In this document: positions 16,492-23,568 of the stretch, piece by piece
How positions within the stretch are numbered: position 1 is the first letter of the stretch
Layout of the letters: each line of letters opens with the position of its first letter
NCBI GenBank assembly: GCA_905208455.1
Contig: CAJLPK010000017.1
Location: forward strand, 1 to 23,586
Source of the DNA: an uncultured Bacillota bacterium
GTDB lineage: Bacteria; Bacillota; Clostridia; Christensenellales; QAND01
Direction of reading: 5' to 3'
DNA: 23,586 nt
The notes under the pieces: model-generated
Databases searched by the model: none
What the model was told of the DNA's origin: nothing
What the model saw: the letters and a program-made list of their open reading frames with translations, nothing else
Made by a program: the position numbers and the translations under genes

Positions 16492-16566
16492 GGCCCCTTG
16501 GTCAAGCGGTTAAGACACCGCCCTTTCACGGCGGTAACAGGAGTTCGAGTCTCCTAGGGGTCACCA
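16492..16566 (+). tRNA. tRNA-Glu (anticodon TTC)
   Basis: The acceptor GGCCCCT pairs with AGGGGTC (one G-T pair), with discriminator A and encoded CCA. The stem CCGCC/GGCGG carries loop CTTTCAC. It lies 13 bases after tRNA-Pro. Confidence 0.96.
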
Positions 16567-16576
16567 TTTTACCCTT

Positions 16577-16653
16577 GGGCCCTTAGCTCAGTTGGTCAGA
16601 GCGGTCGGCTCATAACCGATTGGTCCGGGGTTCAAGTCCCTGAGGGCCCACCA
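16577..16653 (+). tRNA. tRNA with CAT anticodon: elongator Met or lysidine-type Ile2
   Basis: The acceptor GGGCCCT pairs with AGGGCCC, with discriminator A and encoded CCA. The anticodon stem GTCGG/CCGAT carries loop CTCATAA. It is not the initiator: base 1-72 is a normal pair and the three G-C pairs of the initiator anticodon stem are missing. C4-G69 and C5-G68 in the acceptor are features that the tRNA-Ile lysidine synthase TilS favours, so Ile2 is possible; sequence alone does not settle it. Confidence 0.9.
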
Positions 16654-16659
16654 TTTTAT

Positions 16660-16736
16660 GGCCCGGTAGTTCAGATGGTTAGAATGCCAGCCTGTCACGC
16701 TGGAGGTCGTGGGTTCGAAACCCATCCGGGTCGCCA
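16660..16736 (+). tRNA. tRNA-Asp (anticodon GTC)
   Basis: The acceptor GGCCCGG pairs with CCGGGTC, with discriminator G and encoded CCA. The stem CCAGC/GCTGG carries loop CTGTCAC. Confidence 0.97.
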
Positions 16737-16751
16737 CTTCTTCCCTACTTT

Positions 16752-16827
16752 GCTGGTGTAGCTCAATTGGCAGAGCATCTGATTTGTAATCAGAAGGTTG
16801 CGGGTTCAAGTCCCATCACCAGCTCCA
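16752..16827 (+). tRNA. tRNA-Thr (anticodon TGT)
   Basis: The acceptor GCTGGTG pairs with CACCAGC (antiparallel, seven pairs), with discriminator T and encoded CCA. The stem TCTGA/TCAGA carries loop TTTGTAA. Confidence 0.97.
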
Positions 16828-16849
16828 CCAGTTATTATATTGCTTATAT

Positions 16850-16934
<85 letters not shown>

Positions 16935-16948
16935 ACAATTTTATATTT

Positions 16949-17035
16949 GCGAGAATGGCGGAATTGGCAGACGCGCTAGCTTCAGGTGCTAGTGTTCGCA
17001 AGGACGTGCAGGTTCAAGTCCTGTTTCTCGCACCA
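16949..17035 (+). tRNA. tRNA-Leu (anticodon CAG)
   Basis: The acceptor GCGAGAA pairs with TTCTCGC, with discriminator A and encoded CCA. The stem CTAGC/GCTAG carries loop TTCAGGT, giving anticodon CAG. A long variable arm is present. Last gene of the cluster. Confidence 0.95.
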
Positions 17036-17036
17036 T

Positions 17037-17083
17037 ATCGAGTGTTCATAACGAATTAAAGTTGTGGACACTCGATTTTTTTA
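17037..17083 (+). terminator. Terminator of the tRNA cluster
   Basis: A 16-pair stem joins 17037-17052 (ATCGAGTGTTCATAAC) to 17061-17076 with two G-T pairs and an 8-base loop, followed by seven T. It starts one base after the tRNA-Leu CCA end. Confidence 0.93.
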
Positions 17084-17089
17084 TATGAA

Positions 17090-17333
17090 TCGTCTTTCTC
17101 ATATAAGTATTGAAGTGAGATTTTGCCTGCTCCTTTGTTTTTATGGACTTGATGATATATTTATCCGCTATGGCCTTTTAGGGTTCTGCCTTGTCATAGC
17201 TTTTGCATTTCAGAACTTCTATTGATTCGTTACATGGATCGCAATTCACTGGCTTCTGTTTGCCTGTGGCTTCTGCCTCATCAAAGGAGACGAGCTTATT
17301 TTTATCGTCCCTGTTTCTCCCCTTTTCGTGCCG
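17090..17333 (-). pseudogene. Remnant of an unidentified protein gene
   Basis: Reading the - strand from 17333 gives protein-like sequence: RHEKGRNRDDKNKLVSFDEA, then a segment with NCDPCNESIEVLKC and KSYDKAEP, then a TAA at 17178-17180. The same frame continues with sensible sequence (DKYIIKSIKTKEQAKSHF) almost to the tRNA terminator. One stop within otherwise coherent sequence, another stop (17334-17336) just upstream, and no ribosome site indicate a broken gene lacking its 5' part. I do not recognise the family; the three cysteines suggest a metal- or nucleic-acid-binding knuckle. The opposite strand has a 113-codon frame, but its composition is not protein-like. Confidence 0.5.
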
Positions 17334-17428
17334 CTATGCCACGCGCCCTATTTCGAGAAATAGTTTTGCAAAAATATTTTTATTTGCTTTTCAAAAAATA
17401 CGAGCACCGCAAAAAGTGAGCAACAAAA

Positions 17429-17457
17429 TTCCCATAGGCGCTTGCTGCCTATGGGAA
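17429..17457. repeat. Inverted repeat (hairpin)
   Basis: TTCCCATAGGC (17429-17439) and GCCTATGGGAA (17447-17457) form an 11-base perfect stem with a 7-base loop. Neither side has a proper T run, so terminator function is doubtful. It lies upstream of the 17090-17333 remnant and may be left from a lost gene end. Confidence 0.6.
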
Positions 17458-17720
17458 AATATCATTGGTGAATGGTTTTCAAGACTGTCCGACCTTCCGA
17501 ATACTCTCAGTACCTATTGCAGGAGAAATTTTTATGGAGGTTGATAGCTCGATGGCCTAGAGCATCCTTTTCATTTTCTGCCGGAAGATCACCTCCCACC
17601 TTATCCTAAACAGTAGTATGTAAGAACCCGATCTCCCATTTTGGACTCTTATTTCACAATGAAGAAAGGCCGGTACGCTCAAGGCAGATTGGCATATCCC
17701 TGCCAATAATACTTAATGGT
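17458..17720. other. Non-coding stretch, no gene recognised
   Basis: I read all six frames and found no convincing protein segment and no RNA gene. A short hairpin (ATTGGCA at 17688-17694 with TGCCAAT at 17701-17707, 6-base loop) lies just beyond the broken flavodoxin gene but has no T run. The stretch is probably degraded DNA, like its flanks. Confidence 0.45.
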
Positions 17721-18354
17721 TTATTTATCTTTTGCAAAATCAAAGGTAGAAAGCCAATCTGTAACAGCCGATTCATCAGCGCCTTGTGCAAAACGATGGC
17801 TTCCAGCCCAATTTACTTGCATGCCGGATAATTTTTGCAAATTTGATTCTGCTGTGTTTACTGTTCCTATTCACCTCCTTCCTCTACGCAATACACCGCT
17901 ATACACAGATATAATCCTGCTCCATTTTAGGGAATCCCAACAGTACTACATCGTAGTTTTCTATATTGTCTAATGTTGTGGCAATCTCTGGTCTGGTATT
18001 TGGATCGTTTTGTTCCCGGTTTGCTCGGCAAGCGTCATCCGTATAATTCAGATCGGCCTCTGTGTAAGGCTGGGCTGGAACGATCTCAAGCAGGTCAGCT
18101 TCCAGCTGATCGGCTATGATCTGTGCCACTGCCTCCGTGTTGCCTGTAGCGGAAAAGTAAGCTACCAGGATCCTTCCGTTTTCTTCTGATGATTCTTTGC
18201 CTTGGCTTGCCTGCGGTTGCCTCAGTGTATCGAAAGGAGCCATCGGTTCGTTCTGTAATGCTTCTTCCCCTGCGTTTTGTCCACTGCACGCTGTCAGTGC
18301 AAGTCCCATAGTCAGGACAAAAAGAGCGATAGTCCATCTCTTAATTCTCTTCAT
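17721..18354 (-). pseudogene. Flavodoxin-domain lipoprotein, disrupted by internal deletion and frameshift
   Basis: The N-terminal part is a lipoprotein signal (MKRIKRWTIAL...LALTAC, lipobox Cys about residue 23). A flavodoxin domain follows with the FMN phosphate loop YFSATGNTEAVAQ, and then YDVVLLGFP, where the frame ends at TAG 17899-17901. The C-terminal part continues in another frame (IGTVNTAESNLQKLSG, then NWAGSHRFAQGA and VTDWLSTFDFAKDK, stop at 17721), matching the end of such flavodoxins. The central FMN-binding stretch (about 40 residues, the usual 'IWW' region) is missing, so the protein cannot bind FMN normally. The ATG at 18354 has GGGGAG 8 bases upstream; an ATG at 18360 is too close. 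Intact relatives carry electrons at the cell surface. Confidence 0.82.
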
Positions 18355-18369
18355 AATCATATCTCCCCT

Positions 18370-18867
18370 TTATAATGGCTTTCCCAAATGATATGCCTCC
18401 TGCGTATAGGCGCTGTGCATGGCCATCCCGGGTGTGCCGCAACCGATACCCAGCACCATACCGCAATCGGTACAGTTCATATAGCGGCACAGCCTTTGGT
18501 AGTAGTTGTAAGGAATGGCATTCCATCGTCATAATCATTCCATGCGGCGGAAATCAGCACAGCTTTCAGCCTTCTATCGAATAATCTTCCCCGTACAGCT
18601 GTAAAAACGATCCATGACCATTTTCATTTGTGCACATACGCCAAAATAGTAAAAGGCACAACGAGTCACATTATATTGTCATCCTTATGGATGCACCCGC
18701 CGTTTATACTGCAGTGTCCACAACCGCCGCAGGAAATGTCTGCCACGATAGCCGCATTCCCTGCTTTGCCCATGTCTTCATGGTGTAAAGATCGCCTGCA
18801 AGAGCTACGCTACGGTTATAGCAGCAGATATGGAAATTTCATTCAGTTTGCCAATATAATTGTGCAT
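18370..18867 (-). pseudogene. Degraded flavodoxin / NADPH-dependent FMN reductase family gene
   Basis: No single frame is open, but recognisable pieces occur in the right order. There is an ATG at 18867 with AGGAGG at 18877-18882. A Cys cluster follows (DISCGGCGHCSINGGCIHKDD), typical of the iron-sulfur or cysteine segment of this family. Next come YYFGVCAQMKMVMDRFYS (normally after 'GSPVYY'), AVLISAAWNDYDDGMPF, and finally NYYQRLCRYMNCTDCGMVLG with GCGTPGMAMHSAYTQEAYHL and the stop at 18370. Several stops and frame changes separate them. It is adjacent to, and on the same strand as, the broken flavodoxin lipoprotein gene. The family reduces flavins or quinones with NAD(P)H; this copy is dead. 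Confidence 0.75.
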
Positions 18868-18901
18868 ACCGTGTTTCCTCCTATCCTGAAATCAGGTGAC
18901 A

Positions 18902-19768
18902 TTATACGTTGCCCTTGCGCAAGTGGCAGGAATTCACGATCACTTGCCCATGGGCCTGCGAATCGTCTCGAATGATTTCACCGACAGCAGGAACCTGGAT
19001 CGTGCCGCGCTTTGGGTTCTTAATACTTACAACTGGCGTAATGATCGTAGCCTCCACCTCGGATTTTTCAAAAGAAAGGTCACAGTCAATCATTTCACAG
19101 TGAATCAGTTTCAGATCGGTACAATAGCAGAAGGGCTGAGTTCCGATGATCTTGCAATTTTCTAGGGTCAAGCCATTGGAATACCATGCCAGGTATTCGC
19201 CCTTGATAACACTATTCCGTACCGTAATATTTTCCCCATGCCAGAAAGCGTCTTTTGTTTCAAGCGTACAGTTTTCAAACACAGCGTTTTTAATATACTG
19301 GAATGCGTATTTGCCTTGAAGCGTTACATTGCGGCATGTCAGGTCTTCGGCTCGCATCATAAAGTACTCGCTTACTGCATGCGTATCCTCCATGAGTATC
19401 CCTTGGGTAGACCACCCAAATTCCTGTGAAAGAATATCGCTGCCGCTGATGCTTACATTGCGGCATTCCCGCAGTGCCTTGATTCCATGAAGCTTAGTAT
19501 CCTTAATCATAATGCTGCTGGAATACCACAATGCAGCGCGGCACAAGGCTGTCAGCTCACAGCCGGTAATTTTCAGCTCATGATCGTGCCAGAAAGGATA
19601 CCGTAGATTAAAAAAGCTGTTTTGTACTGTAATATGAGAACTTTCCTTCAGCGCGCTTTCCCCATCAGCCGGGCCATCAAAGATACAGCCTGAAATGGCC
19701 AGCTCTCTGCTGTGATACAGCGCCCGTTCCTCGTCGAACGTCTGATTTGAAATAATCGTCACACCCAT
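18902..19768 (-). CDS. DUF3737 family protein (right-handed beta-helix)
   Basis: An intact 288-residue protein. It consists of repeated short beta-strand units of the pattern 'x-I-x-N/G-C/S-x-(F/L)', e.g. LAISGCIFDG, ITVQNSFFNL, LKITGCELTA, VSISGSDILS and VFENCTLETK. Such repeats build a right-handed beta-helix like pectate lyases, and the sequence fits the DUF3737 family (from memory). There is no signal peptide, so it is probably cytoplasmic; no catalytic residues can be assigned. The ATG at 19768 follows GGGGAG closely; a GTG two codons later is an alternative. It is divergent from a lysR gene and next to two broken flavodoxin-type genes, an association that suggests one redox-related regulon. 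Confidence 0.85.
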   Translation of the reverse strand: MGVTIISNQTFDEERALYHSRELAISGCIFDGPADGESALKESSHITVQNSFFNLRYPFWHDHELKITGCELTALCRAALWYSSSIMIKDTKLHGIKALRECRNVSISGSDILSQEFGWSTQGILMEDTHAVSEYFMMRAEDLTCRNVTLQGKYAFQYIKNAVFENCTLETKDAFWHGENITVRNSVIKGEYLAWYSNGLTLENCKIIGTQPFCYCTDLKLIHCEMIDCDLSFEKSEVEATIITPVVSIKNPKRGTIQVPAVGEIIRDDSQAHGQVIVNSCHLRKGNV

Positions 19769-19822
19769 TCTCCCCTTTCTATGCTGGTGTTTTTTCTTTC
19801 ATATACAGTATAGAGCGCCCCT

Positions 19823-19890
19823 CAAAATATTGAAAATATCTATTAAGAATAATTTATCATAGCTTATAAGAATGATTTATGTGATATAAT
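19823..19890. promoter_or_regulatory. Divergent promoter region, lysR and DUF3737
   Basis: For lysR (+ strand), TATAAT at 19885-19890 is preceded by TGA (extended -10) with no good -35, typical of activator- or autoregulator-controlled promoters. For the DUF3737 gene (- strand), a TATACT-like -10 lies near 19809-19814, with a weak TTTTCA upstream at about 18 bases. Direct repeats between them (listed separately) are plausible LysR sites. Confidence 0.55.
19845..19880. repeat. Pair of 13-bp direct repeats, candidate regulator sites
   Basis: AAGAATAATTTAT (19845-19857) and AAGAATGATTTAT (19868-19880) match at 12 of 13 positions and start 23 bases apart, about two helical turns. The second ends 5 bases before the lysR -10. 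Confidence 0.6.
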
Positions 19891-19917
19891 GAGGGAGTCA
19901 AGGGGGGCAAACAGATC

Positions 19918-20787
19918 GTGATTGAAACAAGATTGCTACAATATTTTTGGACAGTTGCACGGGAGTTGAATCTTACAAAAGCGGCAGAAGCGCTGTATAT
20001 TACGCAGCCTACGCTGTCCAAACAGATGATGGTATTAGAACAGCAGCTGGGAAAGCAGTTATTTATCCGAGGAAAACGAAAATTGACGCTGACTGAAGAA
20101 GGAGAATATCTGCGTGATCGTGCAAGGGAAATTTTGGAGCTGCTGGATAACACAGAAGCCGCATTCCATACTAAGGAACAGACCCTTCGGGGGCATATTG
20201 CCATCGGCTGCGGAGAAACCATTGCTATGGATAAAATTGCAGAAATCCTAGCGGAATTTCATAAGCACCATCCCGGTGTACAGCTTCATACCCACAGCGG
20301 TGATGCGGATATGATACTGGAGCGCCTGGACAAGGGGCTTGTGGATATGGGGCTCCTATTAGGGCCGATGCGCCAGGAAAAGTATGATTACATGAATATT
20401 CACATGAAGGATGTCTATGGACTTCTAATGCCTTCTGATTGTGAACTGGCCCGGCAGGAGGCAGTGAATATTGATCAGTTAAAATCCCTGCCCTTGATTA
20501 TCCCGGAGCAGACATTTTTCAGACATCAGGATTTGGAATGGTTTGGCGCAGATCATTCCGTTCTCAACGTAGTGGCTACTTACAATCTGATCTACAATGC
20601 CACATTTCTTGTGGAGCATGGTATTGGTTATGCCCTTTGTCTAGACCGCCTGGTAAATACACAAGGAAGAAATCTGGCTTTTCGTCCCATTATGCCAGAG
20701 CTCTCAGTTGACTTATATATTGTTACAAAAAAGTATCAAACGTTTTCTCCAGCAGTAAAAGCTTTTTTAGCAGAACTCAAGCGATGA
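19918..20787 (+). CDS. LysR family transcriptional regulator
   Basis: A 289-residue protein of standard LysR size. The N-terminal winged helix-turn-helix (about 1-60) reads LLQYFWTVARELNLTKAAEA, then LYITQPTLSKQMMVLEQQLG. A linker helix (about 60-88) and an effector-binding periplasmic-protein-like domain (about 90-289, from GHIAIGCGET) follow. The start is GTG at 19918, behind AAGGGGGG at 19900-19907. It is divergently transcribed from the DUF3737 gene, the usual layout in which a LysR protein controls its neighbour and itself. The effector is unknown. Neighbouring flavoprotein remnants suggest redox or xenobiotic sensing (inference). Confidence 0.94.
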   Translation: MIETRLLQYFWTVARELNLTKAAEALYITQPTLSKQMMVLEQQLGKQLFIRGKRKLTLTEEGEYLRDRAREILELLDNTEAAFHTKEQTLRGHIAIGCGETIAMDKIAEILAEFHKHHPGVQLHTHSGDADMILERLDKGLVDMGLLLGPMRQEKYDYMNIHMKDVYGLLMPSDCELARQEAVNIDQLKSLPLIIPEQTFFRHQDLEWFGADHSVLNVVATYNLIYNATFLVEHGIGYALCLDRLVNTQGRNLAFRPIMPELSVDLYIVTKKYQTFSPAVKAFLAELKR

Positions 20788-20789
20788 TT

Positions 20790-21043
20790 CTAAATTTTGT
20801 ACATTGATTATATTTGCCGTTCCACCGGCGGTGGGTAAGCTATGCCCCACATCAAGTGTAACGTTTGGAATCTCTGCCTCATGTTTCTGGACGGCTTTCA
20901 AAATCGTCCTCTTATTTTAAGCCAATGCCAGCCTTCTTGGCAAAATCCAGTGTGGAAAAACAGCCAAGAACAACGATTTTGTCATAACCCTTTCTCTTCT
21001 GATTATACGCAATATGTTCTTTTGCTGGCATCTCTGCACATTT
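20790..21043 (-). pseudogene. Remnant of an unidentified protein gene (frameshift plus stop)
   Basis: On the - strand, one open piece (20912-21043) reads CAEMPAKEHIAYNQKRKGYD, then KIVVLGCFSTLDFAKKAGIG, and ends at a TAA. Within a few bases the sequence continues in a neighbouring frame (ILKAVQKHEAEIPNVTLDVG, then HSLPTAGGTANI) down to about 20790. The two pieces join sensibly if one base and one stop are corrected, which marks a broken gene. No start or ribosome site is clear. I do not recognise the family. It lies directly behind lysR, on the strand of the other decayed genes. Confidence 0.5.
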
Positions 21044-21114
21044 TTATCAAAACCATTATGAAAAATTGCACCATATCGGAGTAAGCTTCCTTGCTCCCTG
21101 TTTCTCAGCATTGA

Positions 21115-21158
21115 TGGAAAAAAGCCCCGCAGATACATTTACTTCTCTGCGAGGCTTT
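21115..21158 (-). terminator. Terminator of the lspA-rluD-pyrR unit
   Basis: Read on the - strand, AAAGCCTCGCAGA pairs with TCTGCGGGGCTTT (one mismatch, 12-base loop), followed by a T run. It lies 75 bases beyond the pyrR stop. Confidence 0.83.
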
Positions 21159-21232
21159 CTCAAGGGGGTTATTGTGAGGTCAATCCTATCATGCCCCCTC
21201 TTTTCTCTTTTATACATCGTTGAGAAAATTTT

Positions 21233-21772
21233 TCATTCACTCATCAAATATACGCCTTCTTCTTCATCCGATTCCAAAAGGCGGACACTGACTTTCTGCT
21301 GATACTCTGTCGGTACATTCTTCCCCACATAATCAGCGCGAATGGGAAGCTCTCTATGTCCGCGGTCAATCAGAATTGCCAGTTGAATGGATTTCGGACG
21401 ATCTATATCCATAACAGCATCCATGGCAGCACGCGCCGTGCGCCCTGTAAACAAAACATCATCTACTATGACCACCGTTTTCCCGCGCAGCGGGAAAAGT
21501 ATATTCGTATCCTGTACAATGGGGCCATTCGAGACGGGCGTAAAATCATCTCTATAACGTGTAATATCAAGGCTGCCCCAATCTACCCACCGTCCGCTAA
21601 ACTGCGCGATACGCTCTGCTAAGCGTTTAGAGAGCGGAACGCCGCGAGTATATACACCTACCAGTGCAATATTGGATAAATCCTTGTTCTTTTCGATCAT
21701 TTCATGGGCCATACGCGCCAGGGCGCGGTCAATCTGCACAGCATCCATGATCTTTACCTGATTTCCCATCAT
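21233..21772 (-). CDS. pyrR: Bifunctional pyr operon regulator / uracil phosphoribosyltransferase
   Basis: A 179-residue protein, full length for PyrR. The family binds pyr mRNA when UMP is high and promotes attenuation, and has weak uracil phosphoribosyltransferase activity. The PRPP loop VVIVDDVLFTGRTARAA (100-116) is perfect. The YTRGVPL loop (41-47) and the DITRYRDD hood region (69-76) are also present. ATG at 21772 or 21769 can start it, with AAGG about 7-10 bases upstream. It is the last gene after lspA and rluD, as in the Bacillus lspA-ylyB-pyrR order. The rest of the pyr operon is absent here: a terminator and the decayed zone follow, so PyrR must act on mRNA from elsewhere. Confidence 0.96.
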   Translation of the reverse strand: MMGNQVKIMDAVQIDRALARMAHEMIEKNKDLSNIALVGVYTRGVPLSKRLAERIAQFSGRWVDWGSLDITRYRDDFTPVSNGPIVQDTNILFPLRGKTVVIVDDVLFTGRTARAAMDAVMDIDRPKSIQLAILIDRGHRELPIRADYVGKNVPTEYQQKVSVRLLESDEEEGVYLMSE

Positions 21773-21793
21773 CGCACACCTTCCCTCTTCTCA

Positions 21794-21811
21794 AAAGAAA
21801 TATATTTCTTT
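21794..21811. repeat. Perfect 18-bp palindrome upstream of pyrR
   Basis: AAAGAAATATATTTCTTT is self-complementary and lies 22 bases before the pyrR start in the 54-base gap after rluD. It has no loop and no adequate T run, so it is not a terminator or a classical PyrR attenuator. It may be a protein-binding site or an mRNA processing hairpin; function unknown. Confidence 0.5.
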
Positions 21812-21826
21812 GGGGGAATAACTATA

Positions 21827-22762
21827 TCATGGCCAAATAATTTTGTATAGTGTTTCTGTGTTAATTTCTCTATTTCTCAGTTGTTTTAGGAAATATTCAT
21901 CTAGTGGTGCGTAAAAGCATAATACTTCTCCCGTTCTGGGATGTTCAAACATGATCCGGGCCGCATGGAGCAATTGCCCCTTCTCATGCTTGAACGATTT
22001 TGGTCCATATACCGGATCATAAAGAACTGGATGCCCGATATATGCCATATGGACCCTAATCTGGTGCGTCCTTCCTGTCTCTAATCGACAGCATACCAAT
22101 GTAGCGTCGCCAAACCGATAGACTACACGAAAATGCGTTCTGGCTTCACGTCCTCCCTCCACCACTGCCATTTTCTTTCGCTGTGTTTTATGCCGTCCGA
22201 TCGGAGCATCTATCGTGCCTTGATCGTCCTTTATGTTCCCAAGGACCAACGCTATATACTCTCTGCAAGCAGTTTTTTCGGCGATTTGCTTAGACAGTCC
22301 TTGGTGCGCTAAATCGTTTTTTGCAATCAGCAGAACCCCTGACGTATCTTTATCCAGTCTATGGACAATGCCAGGACGCAATGCGCCATTGATACCCGAA
22401 AGACTATCTAGCTGATACAAAAGCGCATTCACCAGCGTACCGCTCTCCACGCCGGCTCCTGGATGTACTACCATGCCTCTAGGCTTATTAACAACGGCAA
22501 TATCTTCATCCTGGTATAAAATATCGACCGGTATGTTTTCCGGCTGTAAAGATAGCATGGAAGGCTCAGGGACCTCCCAAAAAAGATGCTGTCCTTCCCT
22601 TACCTTTGTCTTATTTTTAGGAATTTGTTCATCCAGCAGAACATGGCCGGACTCAATCAACCGGCTGCATCTTGAGCGCGTAAGCCCACTTATCTGTGAT
22701 AAACAGGCATCCAAACGACTTCCATCAAACACTTTTCCAATGACCGCTTTGTAGGTGTTCAT
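21827..22762 (-). CDS. rluD: RluA-family pseudouridine synthase (RluD-like)
   Basis: A 311-residue protein with an N-terminal S4 RNA-binding domain (about 14-60: SRLDACLSQISGLTRSR) and a catalytic domain. The latter carries the family signature HRLDKDTSG with nucleophile D137, the flanking VNKPRGMVVHPG, and RTHQIRVHMAYIGHP. It isomerises uridine to pseudouridine in RNA. The layout matches RluD (23S rRNA), equivalent to B. subtilis YlyB, but target specificity cannot be read from sequence. Its ATG overlaps the lspA stop (ATGA), so the two are translationally coupled. Confidence 0.94.
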   Translation of the reverse strand: MNTYKAVIGKVFDGSRLDACLSQISGLTRSRCSRLIESGHVLLDEQIPKNKTKVREGQHLFWEVPEPSMLSLQPENIPVDILYQDEDIAVVNKPRGMVVHPGAGVESGTLVNALLYQLDSLSGINGALRPGIVHRLDKDTSGVLLIAKNDLAHQGLSKQIAEKTACREYIALVLGNIKDDQGTIDAPIGRHKTQRKKMAVVEGGREARTHFRVVYRFGDATLVCCRLETGRTHQIRVHMAYIGHPVLYDPVYGPKSFKHEKGQLLHAARIMFEHPRTGEVLCFYAPLDEYFLKQLRNREINTETLYKIIWP

Positions 22763-23220
22763 GCCTTTTCCTTTTCTCTTGGATTAAAAAATAACAGAAT
22801 TACAATAAACAAGACCGCACCGCAAGTCACAAAAATATCAGCTATATTGAACACTGCGAAATTTATAAAGGTTGGACGCAAAAAATCTATCACATAGCCA
22901 TAGAATAACCGATCCACGAGATTGCCAATCGCACCAGCTATGATACTGGAAACAGCAATACGCATCCAAATACCATCTGTTTTTCTGAATTTCAATAGAT
23001 AGCCAGCCAAAAAAAACACGATCAACAAGGTAAGGACAATAAAAACCCAGGTCTGCCCCCAAAGCATCGAAAAAGCAGCACCTCTGTTTTCCACATAATG
23101 AAACTCCATAACACCGGGAAGAAATTCAATGCTCCCAACAGCTTTAAGCGGGCCTGCTGCCCATAATTTTGTCAGCCGGTCCAATACAACACCGATGATG
23201 ATAATGATGGATTCTAACAT
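22759..23220 (-). CDS. lspA: Lipoprotein signal peptidase (signal peptidase II)
   Basis: A 153-residue membrane protease that removes signal peptides from prolipoproteins after lipid attachment. Four hydrophobic segments are visible (about 2-18, 56-77, 86-104, 124-146). The catalytic aspartates are D103 (GNLVDRL) and D128 (FNIADIFV), with VENRGAAF at 43-50 also conserved. The ATG at 23220 has GGGAGG 6 bases upstream and gives the family start. The frame is open further up to 23277, but that region contains the promoter. A substrate-type lipobox is seen in this window in the broken flavodoxin gene. Confidence 0.96.
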   Translation of the reverse strand: MLESIIIIIGVVLDRLTKLWAAGPLKAVGSIEFLPGVMEFHYVENRGAAFSMLWGQTWVFIVLTLLIVFFLAGYLLKFRKTDGIWMRIAVSSIIAGAIGNLVDRLFYGYVIDFLRPTFINFAVFNIADIFVTCGAVLFIVILLFFNPREKEKA

Positions 23221-23248
23221 AAAAAACCTCCCATGGCGTATAAAAAAT

Positions 23249-23277
23249 ATTATACCATGGAAGGATGGATTCGTCAT
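23249..23277 (-). promoter_or_regulatory. Promoter of lspA-rluD-pyrR
   Basis: On the - strand, a perfect TATAAT (23249-23254) with TGG before it (extended -10), and ATGACG (23272-23277) as -35 at 17 bases. It starts immediately after the stop codon of the upstream gene and overlaps an imperfect CCATGG...CCATGG inverted repeat. Confidence 0.8.
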
Positions 23278-23568
23278 TTATTTTGCCGCTGCATTTACTA
23301 TCTCTATAATCCTTGCAATAAAATCTCCAATGACCGGAATATTATGCGCCGCCAACGAGGTCAGAATTGCCATAACAATGGCTCCTAAAATTGTAAACCC
23401 AACAGCTCCTCCCAATCCTTTGATCACGCCCTGCCCAAACTGTCTTCCCATCAGGCGCCAGCGATGTTGAGAATCTACCAATGTAGGATCCAGCTCATAT
23501 AAAACGATTTGTATCTTTCTCAGCGTCTTTTGCAGCTCTCTGTACGTCTTTTTCTGTTCAGGATCCAA
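23278..23568 (-). CDS. DUF5665 family membrane protein
   Basis: A 96-residue protein. An N-terminal charged helical part (about 1-42) precedes RQFGQGVIKGLGGAVGFTIL, a hydrophobic membrane helix (about 50-73), and a conserved tail, HNIPVIGDFIARIIEIV. The glycine-rich 'G...G.GGAVGFT.LGA' and 'PVIGDFIA.I' blocks match DUF5665 proteins of Clostridia (from memory of the family); function unknown. The start is TTG at 23568: AGGGTG lies 7 bases upstream, and the in-frame codons above run into a TGA, so no ATG is possible. It is upstream of lspA, but lspA has its own promoter. Whether it is part of a longer operon lies beyond the window. Confidence 0.83.
   Translation of the reverse strand: MDPEQKKTYRELQKTLRKIQIVLYELDPTLVDSQHRWRLMGRQFGQGVIKGLGGAVGFTILGAIVMAILTSLAAHNIPVIGDFIARIIEIVNAAAK

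Noticed and set aside
17203..17544. 113-codon open frame on + strand
   Set aside because: No ribosome site and no domain-like pattern; the opposite strand of the same stretch reads as a protein remnant.
17036..17720. Prophage or ICE attachment site at the tRNA-Leu gene
   Set aside because: No repeat of the tRNA-Leu 3' end was found downstream, and no complete mobility gene is present.
20822..20834. CCACC/GGTGG hairpin as lysR terminator
   Set aside because: Only a 5-base stem and no T run on either strand.
23221..23277. N-terminal extension of lspA
   Set aside because: The stretch holds the promoter and ribosome site; a start at 23220 matches the family.
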